Source: Gluconobacter vitians
GTDB lineage: Bacteria; Pseudomonadota; Alphaproteobacteria; Acetobacterales; Acetobacteraceae
Direction of reading: 5' to 3'
Assembly: GCF_015244565.1 (NCBI RefSeq)
Contig: NZ_JABCQG010000007.1
Span: forward strand, 1 to 64,000
DNA: 64,000 nt
Shown here: positions 25,121-34,706 of the stretch, piece by piece
How the letters are laid out: the number at the start of each line of letters is the position of its first letter
Numbering within the stretch: the stretch's first letter is position 1
Position numbers and translations under genes: made by a program
The notes under the pieces: model-generated
What the model saw: the letters and a program-made list of their open reading frames with translations, nothing else
The model's database searches: none
What the model was told of the DNA's origin: nothing

Positions 25121-26455
25121 ATGCTCAAACGGATAGCTGCCGCCGTCATTGGCCTTGGCGCAGTGGGAGGCATCGGCTTTCTTGCCTATGCCTGGTACCC
25201 CGCCATTGCCCCGATCCCGCGGCCAGCCGCATCGTCATTCTCCGCAGACGCCATCAGCCGTGGCGCCATCGTGGCGAATGGCGGCTACTGTGCGGAATGT
25301 CATACCCGCGTGGATGGCAAGCCCGGCCCCGAACTGGCCGGCGACTTCAAGATGGCCACCCCCTTTGGTGACATCTTCTCGTCCAACATCACGCCTGATG
25401 AAGAATGGGGAATCGGCAACTGGTCGCTGGCCGCGTTCAAGCGCGCCATGAACAAGGGCATCGCCCGCGACGGCTCCCAGCTCTATCCGGCCTTCCCGTT
25501 CGACCACTTCACGAAGGTCAGCGATCAGGACGTCTCGGACCTGTACGCCTATCTGATGACGCGCCCGGCCATCCACATGAAGCCGCGTGACAACACGGTC
25601 CCCTTCCCGATCAACATCCGCCTGATCGGCCAGGGCTTCTGGAAGCTGCTGTTCTTCACCCCGGGCCGCTACCAGAACGACCCGAAGCATGACGCACAGT
25701 GGAACCGCGGTGCCTATCTCGCCGAAGGCAACGAGCACTGTGGCGCCTGCCATACGCCGCGTAACCTTCTCGGCGCCGAGAAGATGAGCAGCGTCTATGA
25801 CGGTGCGGTCATCGACGGCTGGATTGCCCCGCCGCTGAACGACCACAACCCGACGCCCGTCGTCTGGACCGAAGACGAGCTGTTCCAGTATCTGCGCTTC
25901 GGCGTGGCCCCGCTGCACGGTTCCGCCGCAGGCCCGATGTCGCCCGTCCCGCACCGCTTCCTCTCCAAGATCCCCGAGGAAGACGTGCATGCGATCGCTC
26001 ATTATTATGCGGACGTGGACAAGGCTGCCCAGCGCAGTGCTGGCGATCAGGCCGCGATCTCCCGCGCCATGCAGATGTCCGGCCGTGACCTGACGGGTCC
26101 GCAGCCGCTCGATGAAGACGCACGCCTGTATCAGGGAGCCTGTGGCGCCTGCCATTACAATTCCGGCCCGAACCCCGTTCTGGGTCGTCCGGAACTGGCC
26201 CTGAACAACGCGCTGTGGCTGGATGAGCCGAACAACCTCTATCAGGTCATGCTGCACGGCATCACCGCGGAGGAAGGTCAGGACCACATCTCGATGCCGA
26301 GCTTCTATTCCGGCCTGTCCGATCATGACATGGCCCGCATCGCCGCGTATCTGCGTCGCACACGCACCACGCTGCCCCCCTGGACGGATCTGGAGAAGAA
26401 GGCTGCCAGCGCGCGCGCCACGCTCGAAGCTCCGCCCATCAACGCTTCGCACTGA
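25121..26455 (+). CDS. Triheme cytochrome c subunit of membrane-bound aldehyde dehydrogenase
   Basis: A 444-aa cytochrome with an N-terminal hydrophobic anchor/signal (residues 5-26) and three heme c sites: C57-A-E-C-H61, C207-G-A-C-H and C341-G-A-C-H. It is the electron-exit subunit of the periplasm-facing dehydrogenase encoded here and passes electrons to ubiquinone in the membrane. Similar subunits serve the PQQ alcohol and gluconate dehydrogenases of acetic acid bacteria, so this one is assigned to the aldehyde enzyme by its position directly before the Fe-S and molybdenum subunit genes (26-nt gap). It is promoter-proximal in the operon. Confidence 0.93.
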   Translation: MLKRIAAAVIGLGAVGGIGFLAYAWYPAIAPIPRPAASSFSADAISRGAIVANGGYCAECHTRVDGKPGPELAGDFKMATPFGDIFSSNITPDEEWGIGNWSLAAFKRAMNKGIARDGSQLYPAFPFDHFTKVSDQDVSDLYAYLMTRPAIHMKPRDNTVPFPINIRLIGQGFWKLLFFTPGRYQNDPKHDAQWNRGAYLAEGNEHCGACHTPRNLLGAEKMSSVYDGAVIDGWIAPPLNDHNPTPVVWTEDELFQYLRFGVAPLHGSAAGPMSPVPHRFLSKIPEEDVHAIAHYYADVDKAAQRSAGDQAAISRAMQMSGRDLTGPQPLDEDARLYQGACGACHYNSGPNPVLGRPELALNNALWLDEPNNLYQVMLHGITAEEGQDHISMPSFYSGLSDHDMARIAAYLRRTRTTLPPWTDLEKKAASARATLEAPPINASH

Positions 26456-26481
26456 TCCGGGCAGGACTGGGAAAACAGGAC

Positions 26482-26958
26482 ATGACCACGAAATTTGAAC
26501 TCAACGGACAGCCCGTTACGGTCGACGCCCCGGCAGACACCCCCCTGCTCTGGGTCATCCGTGACGACCTGAACCTGACCGGCACCAAGTTCGGCTGCGG
26601 CATCGGTGAATGCGGCGCCTGCACTGTCCATGTGGGCGGCCGCGCCACGCGCTCCTGCATCACGCCGCTTTCCGCCGTCGAAGGCGCCTCGATCACCACG
26701 ATCGAAGGCCTCGACCCGGAAGGCAACCACGTCGTGCAGGTCGCCTGGCGTGACCAGCAGGTGCCCCAGTGCGGCTACTGCCAGTCCGGTCAGATCATGC
26801 AGGCCGCAAGCCTCCTGAAGGACTATCCGAACCCGACGGACGACCAGATTGACGGCGTGATGGGTGGCAGCCTCTGCCGCTGCATGACCTATATCCGCAT
26901 CCGCAAGGCCATCAAGGAAGCTGCCTCAAGGCAGCAGGAAGGCGCCAACAATGGCTAA
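26482..26958 (+). CDS. [2Fe-2S] subunit of aldehyde dehydrogenase
   Basis: A 158-aa protein of the xanthine-oxidase family small-subunit type. First cluster: C39, C44, C47, C59 (CGIGECGAC...C). Second cluster: C97, C100, C132, C134 (QCGYCQSG ... CRC). It relays electrons from the molybdopterin subunit to the cytochrome. Closest in form to the alpha subunit of isoquinoline 1-oxidoreductase. No signal peptide, so it is probably exported as a passenger with the twin-Arg signal of the large subunit. Overlaps the next gene by 8 nt. Confidence 0.95.
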   Translation: MTTKFELNGQPVTVDAPADTPLLWVIRDDLNLTGTKFGCGIGECGACTVHVGGRATRSCITPLSAVEGASITTIEGLDPEGNHVVQVAWRDQQVPQCGYCQSGQIMQAASLLKDYPNPTDDQIDGVMGGSLCRCMTYIRIRKAIKEAASRQQEGANNG

Positions 26959-29266
26959 AATCGAACAGATTGCGAAAAAGAGCGACGCCACGCGCCTCTC
27001 CCGCCGCAACTTCCTGATGACGGCGGCCGGCGCCGGGCTGATGTTCGGTTTCGCCCGCAAGGCCGGCGCTGCCACGACCCTGCCGTCTGCCATGCCACCG
27101 GAAGCCGCGTTCGAGCCCAACATCTGGTGCGCCATCGCCCCGGACGGGTCAATCAACGTCAACATCGTCCGCGCCGAAATGGGCCAGCATGTCGGCACCG
27201 CCCTCGCCCGCATCATCGCGGACGAAATGGACGCCGACTGGGACAAGATCAAGATCACGCAGGTGGACACCGCCCCGAAATGGGCCGGTAAATACGTCAC
27301 CGGCGGTTCCTGGTCCGTCTGGGATACCTGGGACACGTTCCGTCAGGCCGGTGCAGCCGCCCGCAGCGTGATGCTGACCGAAGGCGCAAAGCTCCTCGGC
27401 ACCACGCCGGAACGCTGCACGGTCAGTGAAAGCGTCGTCTCCGCTGGTGGCAAAAGCGTCTCCTTCGGCGACATCGTCGCCCGCGCCAAGCCGACCCAGA
27501 CCTTCACCCCCGAAGAGATGGCCAAGCTGCCGCTCAAGCCGACGAGCAACCGCCGCCTCATCAGCAAACAGGTCCCGGCCCTCGACATTCCGGACAAGAC
27601 GACCGGCAAGGCCATCTACGGCATCGACGTCAAGCTCGACGGCATGGTCTATGGCCGCCCGAAAATGCCGCCGACCCGCTACGCCGCCAAGGTCATCTCC
27701 GTAGACGACAGTGCTGCGAAGAAGATCCCGGGCTATGTGCGCTATGTGGTTCTGGACGATCCCTCCGGCATCGTTCCGGGCTGGGTCGTGGCTCTGGCCA
27801 AGACTTACCCCGCTGCCATCCGCGCTGCCGATGCCCTGAAGGTGCAGTGGACGCCCGGCCCGACGATCAACGTCTCCGAGGCGGACATCATCGAGCACGG
27901 CCGCAAGCTGGCCGCCGATCCGAAGAACGGCACCCGCGTCTTCAACGACAAGGGTGTGGACGAAGCCCTGACCATCCATCCCGGTCAGGTTTTCGAACGC
28001 AGCTATACCTGCGCCTCGGTCGCGCATTACCAGCTTGAGCCGGTCAACGCCGTGGCCCGTCACATCGACGGCATGTGGGAAGTCCATACCGGCAACCAGT
28101 GGCAGTCCCTCATTCTGCCGCAGCTCGCCAAGGCGCTTCAGGTCCCCGAAGAGCAGGTCGTCATGCGCACCTATATGCTCGGCGGCGGCTTCGGACGTCG
28201 GCTGAACGGCGATTACTGCATCCCGGCGGCCCTGACCTCTAAGGCCATCGGTGGCGCACCGGTCAAGCTGATCCTGACCCGCTCCGACGACATGGAACTG
28301 GACTCCATCCGCTCGCCGTCCATCCAGACGATCAAGGTCGCGCTCGATAACGACCGCAAGAAGATCGTGGGCATGGACTATGTTGCGGTCGCCGGCTGGC
28401 CAACGCAGGTCATGGCGCCGGCTTTCCTCGCCACGGGCGAAGACGGCAAGAAGTACGATCCCTTCGCCATCGCAGGCGCGGATCACTGGTATGAAACCGG
28501 CCCGACCCGCGTCCGCGCCATCAGCAACGATCTGGCCAACGCCACCTTCCGTCCCGGCTGGCTGCGCTCGGTCAGTGCCGGCTGGACGCCCTGGGCTCTG
28601 GAATGCTTCCTCGACGAGCTGGCTCATTCCACCAAGCAGGACCCGCTGGCGTTCCGCCTGTCCATGTTCACGGCACAGGGCCGTAACGCCGGTCAGGCTC
28701 CGAACTCCGTGGGTGGTGCCAAGCGTCAGGCCGCCGTTCTCCAGCGTCTGGCTGACAAGATCGGTTACGCCAACAAGCAGCTCCCGGCCGATACCGGTAT
28801 CGGCATCGCCACCAGCTTCGGTCAGGAACGTGGCATGCCGACCTGGACGGCCGGTGCGGCGCAGATCCATGTCAACCGCAAGACGGGCGTCGTGACCTGC
28901 CAGAAGCTCTGGCTCGTCCTCGATGCCGGTACCATCGTCGATCCGGGCGGCGCGCTCGCCCAGACCGAAGGTGCGGCACTGTGGGGCTTCAGCATGGCGC
29001 TGTTCGAGGGCACCGAGATCGTCAACGGCACGATCAAGGACCGCAACCTCAACACCTACACGCCGCTGCGCATCCCCGATGTGCCGGACATCGACATCGA
29101 GTTCATCCAGAACACCGAAAAGCCCACGGGCCTTGGTGAGCCGGGTGTCACGGTCGTCGCCCCCGCCATCGGCAACGCGATCTTCAATGCCGTTGGCATC
29201 CGCCTGCGTCACATGCCGATGCGTCCGGCCGATGTGCGCCGCGAGTTGCAGCAGCATAGAAGCTGA
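26951..29266 (+). CDS. Molybdopterin large subunit of membrane-bound aldehyde dehydrogenase
   Basis: A 771-aa catalytic subunit of the xanthine-oxidase family (isoquinoline 1-oxidoreductase beta / IorB type). It begins with a twin-Arg signal (LSRRNFLMTAAGAGLM) for folded export. The molybdopterin cytosine dinucleotide binding loop MLGGGFGRR and the active-site Glu in GLGEPGV are visible, along with the PVKLILTRSDDMELD segment. Acetic acid bacteria use this three-subunit enzyme to oxidise acetaldehyde to acetate on the periplasmic face. Gluconobacter enzymes of this form also act on other aldehydes. Preceded by the Fe-S and cytochrome genes, and followed by a strong terminator. Confidence 0.94.
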   Translation: MAKIEQIAKKSDATRLSRRNFLMTAAGAGLMFGFARKAGAATTLPSAMPPEAAFEPNIWCAIAPDGSINVNIVRAEMGQHVGTALARIIADEMDADWDKIKITQVDTAPKWAGKYVTGGSWSVWDTWDTFRQAGAAARSVMLTEGAKLLGTTPERCTVSESVVSAGGKSVSFGDIVARAKPTQTFTPEEMAKLPLKPTSNRRLISKQVPALDIPDKTTGKAIYGIDVKLDGMVYGRPKMPPTRYAAKVISVDDSAAKKIPGYVRYVVLDDPSGIVPGWVVALAKTYPAAIRAADALKVQWTPGPTINVSEADIIEHGRKLAADPKNGTRVFNDKGVDEALTIHPGQVFERSYTCASVAHYQLEPVNAVARHIDGMWEVHTGNQWQSLILPQLAKALQVPEEQVVMRTYMLGGGFGRRLNGDYCIPAALTSKAIGGAPVKLILTRSDDMELDSIRSPSIQTIKVALDNDRKKIVGMDYVAVAGWPTQVMAPAFLATGEDGKKYDPFAIAGADHWYETGPTRVRAISNDLANATFRPGWLRSVSAGWTPWALECFLDELAHSTKQDPLAFRLSMFTAQGRNAGQAPNSVGGAKRQAAVLQRLADKIGYANKQLPADTGIGIATSFGQERGMPTWTAGAAQIHVNRKTGVVTCQKLWLVLDAGTIVDPGGALAQTEGAALWGFSMALFEGTEIVNGTIKDRNLNTYTPLRIPDVPDIDIEFIQNTEKPTGLGEPGVTVVAPAIGNAIFNAVGIRLRHMPMRPADVRRELQQHRS

Positions 29267-29286
29267 TCCAGCCCGCATATCATGAG

Positions 29287-29325
29287 AAAGGCCGCAGCCC
29301 CGTATGGAGCTGCGGCCTTTTTTCT
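29287..29325 (+). terminator. Rho-independent terminator after aldehyde dehydrogenase
   Basis: AAAGGCCGCAGC (29287-29298), a 10-nt loop, then GCTGCGGCCTTT (29309-29320) continuing into a T-run. Ends the aldehyde dehydrogenase operon. Confidence 0.9.
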
Positions 29326-29461
29326 TGCCTATTCTAAGTCCTGAACACGCAACACTGACAGGATGGGTCTTGCCAAAAACCCCAAAAGTCGTGAGAGACT
29401 GACCCGTTCAGCAGGCAGCAGAAGCCGGAACGACGATGCGCCGCCGGAAAAAGGACGAACT

Positions 29462-30055
29462 GTGAGCTGGTTTTACGAAGAACATGGCGCCCGCAAGGGG
29501 CCGGTCTCCGCAGATGGCATGAAAGCCCTCGTCACGGAAGGCATCATCGGACACGCCACGCTGTGCTGGACCGAGAGCTTCGGCGGCGAATGGCACCCGG
29601 CCGGAAGCTGTGTGTTCTGGCCACCCCAGCCCGAAGGTGTCCCCCCGGCACTGCCTGCCAGCCTGATCTCGAACCGCTGGCTCTGGCTCAGCCTGGTCGG
29701 CCCGTTCTTCGGCAGCACGGCCGTCGACATTCTCCTGAGCTTCGGCCTTATTCCCGACATCGCCAGCAACATCGCCTCTATGGTCGTGAGCGTCGCCATT
29801 TTCTACGGCGCCCTCATCATGGACCGTCGCAGCCTGCTGGCTGCGGGCTTCCGCCCCGGTACGATCCTGTGGATCCTCCTGCCGCCGCTCTATTTCTGGC
29901 GCCGCATCCAGATCGTAGGCCACGGCATGCTGCTCTTTTTCCTGTCGATTCTGGTGTTCCTCTGGGAGTTCGTCCCAAGCGTCACGAATGGCTGGCACAT
30001 CATGCCGAGCGAAGGTCTCTCAAGCTACGTCTCCCGTCGTTACTACGAGCTATAA
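29462..30055 (+). CDS. GYF_2-domain membrane protein
   Basis: A 197-aa protein starting at a GTG with AAGGA 6 nt upstream (the frame is open from 29363 but the extra N-terminus is charged and unlike the family). Residues 1-50 form a GYF_2 (DUF4339) domain: SWFYEEHGARKGPVS and ALVTEGIIGHATLCW. Three to four hydrophobic segments follow (about 72-95, 98-118, 130-150, 155-172). GYF_2 proteins are thought to bind partner peptides at the membrane, but this function is unknown. It stands alone and is convergent with a glycosyltransferase gene. Confidence 0.75.
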   Translation: MSWFYEEHGARKGPVSADGMKALVTEGIIGHATLCWTESFGGEWHPAGSCVFWPPQPEGVPPALPASLISNRWLWLSLVGPFFGSTAVDILLSFGLIPDIASNIASMVVSVAIFYGALIMDRRSLLAAGFRPGTILWILLPPLYFWRRIQIVGHGMLLFFLSILVFLWEFVPSVTNGWHIMPSEGLSSYVSRRYYEL

Positions 30056-30059
30056 GCGC

Positions 30060-31100
30060 TCAGCAGTACCGGCGATAGAACGCCTCGACCCGACGCGCCG
30101 CCGTCCCGATCCGGTAAGGCGACATGTCCCACTGGCGCGGCCCGGCCCCTTCCAGCCGCCGCAGCCCCGCCACCAGTGACGCCAGACATCCCGGCGCCAC
30201 CAGACATTCCGGCGCCTCCGCCAGAATATCCGTCACACCGCCCGCCGCCGTGGCACAGACCGGCAACCCAGCCTCCATGGCTTCGAGCAGCACCAGCCCG
30301 AACGGCTCATGGCGGGACGGCACCACAAACGCATCCAGCGCCGCCAGCAGATCGGGCATGTCCGTCCGATACCCGGTGAAGAGGATCTCCGGACAGCCCT
30401 GCGCCGCACGCTCCAGCGCCACACGTTCCGGACCGTCCCCGATCAGTACAAGCCGCGTCCCCGGCCGCAGCCCCGCCTGCTTCCAGGCCTGAATCAACAG
30501 CCCGAAGTTCTTTTCCTCAACCATCCGCCCCGCCGCGCCGATCACGACGCCACCGGCCGGAATGTTCCACTCCCGCCGCATCCGCTCCCGCAATGCGGCA
30601 CGATGTTCGGCTGTCGAACACGGCGGTACGGTCCAGTTCGGAATGAGGGTACAGCTCTCGCGCTGCCGGTCCGGCAATGCCTCACGCTGCCAGGACGCAA
30701 TACAGACGAGCCCGTCATGCGTGCCATAGCTGCGACCACGATAGGATGTGTGCAGCGTCGCCACCACAGGCACTGACCCGGCCAGCCCTGCCCGCCGCAG
30801 CCAACTCGCCCGCGCCGAGGCCCGACCCAGATGCGTATGGGCAATATCATGCCGTCCACTGCGCAGTTCGGACGCGAGAGCCGACAGATACCCGCCTGCC
30901 CCGGCCCGGACCACCTTCACATCCGGACACAGAAATCCGCTGATATCCCCGCCCGTCAGCGGATCAGCCGTCCTGCGGTTGAGCAGCAGTGTGACGTCAT
31001 GATCCCGCGCCTGAATGGCCGACAGCTCCGCGAGATGACGCTCCGTCCCCGCAAATTCCCGAGTAGAGAGGCAGTGCAGAATTCTCAGTCGGGAAGTCAC
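30060..31100 (-). CDS. GT4-family glycosyltransferase
   Basis: A 346-aa GT-B-fold glycosyltransferase. It has an N-terminal Rossmann domain (RILHCLSTREFAGTERH) and a C-terminal domain with the nucleotide-binding GAAGRMVEEKNFGLLI strand and the E-x7-E motif in HEPFGLVLLEAMEAGLP. It transfers a sugar from a nucleotide donor to a glycan or lipid in the cytoplasm; donor and acceptor are unknown. GTG start at 31100. It is followed upstream by a small membrane protein gene on the same strand (39-nt gap), which may be linked. It resembles lipopolysaccharide core or exopolysaccharide enzymes. Confidence 0.9.
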   Translation of the reverse strand: MTSRLRILHCLSTREFAGTERHLAELSAIQARDHDVTLLLNRRTADPLTGGDISGFLCPDVKVVRAGAGGYLSALASELRSGRHDIAHTHLGRASARASWLRRAGLAGSVPVVATLHTSYRGRSYGTHDGLVCIASWQREALPDRQRESCTLIPNWTVPPCSTAEHRAALRERMRREWNIPAGGVVIGAAGRMVEEKNFGLLIQAWKQAGLRPGTRLVLIGDGPERVALERAAQGCPEILFTGYRTDMPDLLAALDAFVVPSRHEPFGLVLLEAMEAGLPVCATAAGGVTDILAEAPECLVAPGCLASLVAGLRRLEGAGPRQWDMSPYRIGTAARRVEAFYRRYC

Positions 31101-31139
31101 GCGCTTATTCCTTCACAGGCGTGTCGAGAGAACGGACTG

Positions 31140-31679
31140 TCAGGTGTTGTTGAGCCGGCCTCCGGCGCCCCAGACGCCCTCGATGACCGGGCCTCCGCGG
31201 GTGGACATGCGCCGATAGGGCGGACGCGGCTGACATGCCACGAGATAAAGCCCGACCGTGAAAAGGACCTGCGAAATCGTGGTCAGCTGCGTCACGAGCC
31301 AGACGATGCCCGGCGCGCCCATGCCCCGGAAGAACTGGTAGAGCAGAAACGCCAGCGATAGCAGCCGCATGGCCCGCAGCAGCGGCCGCAGCGGATTGAG
31401 CATTCCCGGCCGCACCAGCGGCGCCGAACGCTTCATGCCAAGGAAGAACGCCAGACTGATGCACCAGATCAGCGTACTGTCGATCATGTTGCCCAGCGTC
31501 GCCCCGAACAGCAGCATCGGCAGCACGAGCGACAGCCCGTCCAGCATCAGCGCCCCGAGCTGACAGCTCAGACCAAGATGAAGCGCCGTCAGACGTTCAG
31601 GAAGCCGGTCCGCCAGCGGCTGGAACAACTGGTCGATCAGCCAGTCATCAACCCGGGCAATGCGTTCAGATAAAGTCAT
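31140..31679 (-). CDS. Polytopic membrane protein, function unknown
   Basis: A 179-aa protein with a charged N-terminal 40 residues (TLSERIARVDDWLIDQLFQP) and about four hydrophobic helices (around 50-75, 78-97, 115-135, 140-160), ending in a Gly/Arg-rich tail. No motif is recognised. ATG 31679 is chosen over a GTG at 31715 because the extra residues are unlike a protein start, but no good ribosome site precedes either. Probably co-transcribed with the GT4 gene. Confidence 0.55.
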   Translation of the reverse strand: MTLSERIARVDDWLIDQLFQPLADRLPERLTALHLGLSCQLGALMLDGLSLVLPMLLFGATLGNMIDSTLIWCISLAFFLGMKRSAPLVRPGMLNPLRPLLRAMRLLSLAFLLYQFFRGMGAPGIVWLVTQLTTISQVLFTVGLYLVACQPRPPYRRMSTRGGPVIEGVWGAGGRLNNT

Positions 31680-31858
31680 CGCCCGCAGTTTAGCCAGCGC
31701 CCCGCCCCTCTGCACATAATTTTTTCTTCATCCAACGGTCAGATACACCCGCCCCAACCCGCGCTAGACATGCTGGACAGGGGCCGGAACAACCGGTTTA
31801 CTCCTTTGTGAAATTTATGTTTCCCCTGCACGTTTCCCCGCTGGAAAGTCCTGAACAC

Positions 31859-34558
31859 ATGTCCGCACTCTCCCGTCTGTCCCGCCTGTCACTGCTGGCC
31901 GCCTCCATGCTGGCGCCGCCGGTGCTGGCGGGCGCCCATGCCGCACCCGCCGTCGCACCCGCGACAAGTGCGGCTCCGGCAACGGTGACGCGGGCCACGC
32001 TCTCCAACGGCCTGCGGGTCATCGTGGTGCGCGACACCCTCGCCCCGGTCGTGCAGACCATGCTGAACTACGAGACCGGCTCCGTAAACGCCCCCAAGGG
32101 CTTCCCCGGCACGGCCCACGCGCTTGAGCACATGATGTTCAACGGCTCACAGACCCTCTCGCGCGACCAGCTTTCCACCATCAGCGCGCAACTTGGCAAT
32201 AACGACAACGCCGACACCACATCCGACGTCACGCAGTATTACTTCAAGGCCCCCGCCAGCGACCTCGACGTCCTGCTGCGGATCGAGGCCGGACGTATGC
32301 GCGGCCTGAACATCACCGAAGCCGAATGGGCGCATGAGAAAGGCGCGATCGAACAGGAAGTCTCCCGCGACCTCTCCAGCCCGATCTACCGCTACCTCTC
32401 GCAGATCCGCGCCGCCCTTTATGCCGGCACACCCTACGAGCAGGACGCTCTCGGCACCCGCCCGTCCTTCGATGCGACAACCGCGCCGCTACTGAGGAAG
32501 TTCTATGAGTCCTGGTACGCGCCCAACAACGCCGTGCTGGTCATCACCGGCGACGTGGACCCGCAGGACACACTGAAGAAAGTGCAGGCCGCTTTTGGCA
32601 GTCTCCCGGCCTCTACCCTGCCCGAACGCGGCACCGTCTCCCCCACCCCGGCCAAGGCCCAGAGCATCGCGCTCGACACCGACCTGCCGATCGGCCTCGT
32701 GACCATGGCCTGGCGCATGCCCGGCCAGCGTGACCCCGATTATGCCGCGACCACCCTGCTCGCCGACGCCATCAGCAGCCAGCGCGCCGCCCTGTTCGAC
32801 CTCGTCCCTTCCGGCAAAGCGCTGGATACCGGCTTCATGTATGACCCCGAGGCACAGGCCGGTCTGGGCGTCGTCTATGCCGGCTTCCCCAAGGGTGCGA
32901 ACCCGGACGCCCTGCGGACCAGCGTCGCCTCCATCATGGAGAATTTCCGCACCCACGGCATCCCGGCCGAGCTGATCGAAGCCGCCCGCCGCAAGGAAAT
33001 CGCCTCGCTCGAGTTCAACGCCAACAGCATTTCCGGCCTCGCCGAAAGCTGGTCGCAGGCCGTCGCCATCCAGCACCTGAACGACCCGCAGGACATGCTC
33101 GCCGCCTTCCGCAACGTGACCAAGGATCAGGTTGACGCGCTGGCGAAGAAACTGCTCGACCCTGCCCATGCCATCACCGCCACCCTGACGCCGAGCCCTT
33201 CGGGCAAGCCGGTCGGCCAGAAAGGCTTTGGCGGCGCGGAATCCTTCAATACGCCGCCTTCCGGCAAGGTCGCGCTGCCGGACTGGGCACAACAGGCCCT
33301 CGCCCGCCTGACCATCCCGGCCGCAGCCCCGCTTCCGGCCGCCTATACGCTGCCGAACGGTCTGCATCTTCTGGTCCAGCCCGAACATGTCAGCCACACC
33401 GTCGAACTGATCGGCCGCATCCGCCAGAACGCGGACCTCGAACAGCCTGCCGGTCAGGAAGGCGTGGCGGACGTGACCGAGCAGATGTTCCTCTACGGCA
33501 GCAAAACGCATGACCGTCTGGCCCTCGCCCGCGCCCTCGACGACATCTCGGCGGACGAAGACGCCGGCCCGTCCTTCTCGCTCAGCACCCTGACGCCGAA
33601 CTTCGAGAAGGGCCTCGCCCTGCTGGCCGATCACGAGCTGAATCCGGCCTTCCCGAAAAAAGCCTTCCGCATCACCCAGATGCAGGCCGCACAGGCGCAG
33701 GCTGGTGAACTCCAGTCGCCGGGCTACCGCTTCGGCCGCGCCGCCCGCAAGGCGCTGGTCCCGCCGCAGGATCCCACCCTGCGTGAAGCCACCCCCGCCA
33801 CGATCGGCAAGCTGACGCTTGCGGACGTGCAGGCCTATTACGCCCACGCCTACCGCCCGGACCTGACCACCATCGTCATCGTCGGCGACATCACCCCCGA
33901 AGCCGCAAAGGCCGAAGTGGAGAAGGCATTCGGCGGCTGGAAAGCCACAGGCCCCAAACCCGCTGTTGACCTCCCCACCGTCCCGCTGAGCCGGACCTCG
34001 CAGGCCGTCGTGGCCGATCCGGGCCGCTCGCAGGATGAGGTCAAGCTCGTCGAGACCATCGGTATGAAAGTGACCGACCCCGACCGCCACGCCCTCGCCG
34101 TCGGCAACACCATCCTCGGGGACGGCTTCTCCTCGCGCCTGATGCAGGACCTGCGCGTGAAGACGGGTTATGTCTATGGCGCCGGAAGCGGCTTCTCCTA
34201 TTCCCGCACCCGCAGCGGCTTTGGCATCACCTTCGGCGCCGATCCGGACAAGGTCGGCAAGGCCCGTGCCCTCGCGGTCAAGGACGTCGAGGACATGCGC
34301 AACGCTCCCGTCTCGCAGGAGAGCCTCGATCTCGCCAAGGCGTCGCTGCTGCGCAGCCAGCCCATGTCCCGCGCCAGCTTCAGCGCGCTGGCCGGAAGCT
34401 ACCTGTCCCTGATCGCGCTGGACCTGCCGCTGGACAGCCCGGCCAAGGCCGCCCAGGCGATCTACGACATGAAGCCCGAACAGGTGCAGGCCGCCTTCCG
34501 CAAATGGGTCCGACCCACCGATCTCGCCCAGATCGTCATGGGCCCTCAGCCGAACTGA
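31859..34558 (+). CDS. M16 (insulinase-family) zinc metalloprotease
   Basis: An 899-aa exported peptidase made of two M16 halves. Signal peptide about residues 1-29 (ending GAHA). The first half has the inverted zinc motif H87-A-L-E90-H91 and the distal Glu in [10 protein letters not shown]. The second half (from about 500) lacks HxxEH, as is normal, but keeps the R...Y pair near [20 protein letters not shown]. Such periplasmic enzymes degrade peptides in a closed chamber. ATG 31859 is taken because it opens the signal peptide; the frame starts at 31808. It is a single gene with a strong terminator behind it. Confidence 0.93.
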   Translation: MSALSRLSRLSLLAASMLAPPVLAGAHAAPAVAPATSAAPATVTRATLSNGLRVIVVRDTLAPVVQTMLNYETGSVNAPKGFPGTAHALEHMMFNGSQTLSRDQLSTISAQLGNNDNADTTSDVTQYYFKAPASDLDVLLRIEAGRMRGLNITEAEWAHEKGAIEQEVSRDLSSPIYRYLSQIRAALYAGTPYEQDALGTRPSFDATTAPLLRKFYESWYAPNNAVLVITGDVDPQDTLKKVQAAFGSLPASTLPERGTVSPTPAKAQSIALDTDLPIGLVTMAWRMPGQRDPDYAATTLLADAISSQRAALFDLVPSGKALDTGFMYDPEAQAGLGVVYAGFPKGANPDALRTSVASIMENFRTHGIPAELIEAARRKEIASLEFNANSISGLAESWSQAVAIQHLNDPQDMLAAFRNVTKDQVDALAKKLLDPAHAITATLTPSPSGKPVGQKGFGGAESFNTPPSGKVALPDWAQQALARLTIPAAAPLPAAYTLPNGLHLLVQPEHVSHTVELIGRIRQNADLEQPAGQEGVADVTEQMFLYGSKTHDRLALARALDDISADEDAGPSFSLSTLTPNFEKGLALLADHELNPAFPKKAFRITQMQAAQAQAGELQSPGYRFGRAARKALVPPQDPTLREATPATIGKLTLADVQAYYAHAYRPDLTTIVIVGDITPEAAKAEVEKAFGGWKATGPKPAVDLPTVPLSRTSQAVVADPGRSQDEVKLVETIGMKVTDPDRHALAVGNTILGDGFSSRLMQDLRVKTGYVYGAGSGFSYSRTRSGFGITFGADPDKVGKARALAVKDVEDMRNAPVSQESLDLAKASLLRSQPMSRASFSALAGSYLSLIALDLPLDSPAKAAQAIYDMKPEQVQAAFRKWVRPTDLAQIVMGPQPN

Positions 34559-34579
34559 CCTGCCCCCAACAACATGAAA

Positions 34580-34609
34580 AAGGCCGCGGAACATTCCGCG
34601 GCCTTTTTT
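34580..34609 (+). terminator. Rho-independent terminator after M16 gene
   Basis: AAGGCCGCGGA, loop ACAT, TCCGCGGCCTT then T-run. Eleven perfect pairs; with flanking A and T runs it could work on both strands. Confidence 0.92.
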
Positions 34610-34632
34610 CATGCCCGCCGCCTGAACTTCGG

Positions 34633-34665
34633 ACAAAAAAAAGCCGGAGACACGCTCCGGCTTTT
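34633..34665 (-). terminator. Rho-independent terminator for the leftward glycosyltransferase genes
   Basis: AAAAGCCGGAG (34639-34649), loop ACACG, CTCCGGCTTTT (34655-34665). Read on the minus strand it ends in a run of eight T, so it terminates the glycosyltransferase run from the right. Confidence 0.88.
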
Positions 34666-34706
34666 CTCAGGTTCAGGCGGAAAAGAGCATCAGGTCAGAC
34701 CGACCC

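Noticed and set aside
27149-29278. A 709-codon open frame antisense to the molybdenum subunit gene
   Set aside because: The sense gene has all catalytic motifs; the antisense frame shows no ribosome site or domain.
32489-34636. A 715-codon open frame antisense to the M16 protease
   Set aside because: Same composition effect; the sense gene has signal peptide, HxxEH and a terminator.
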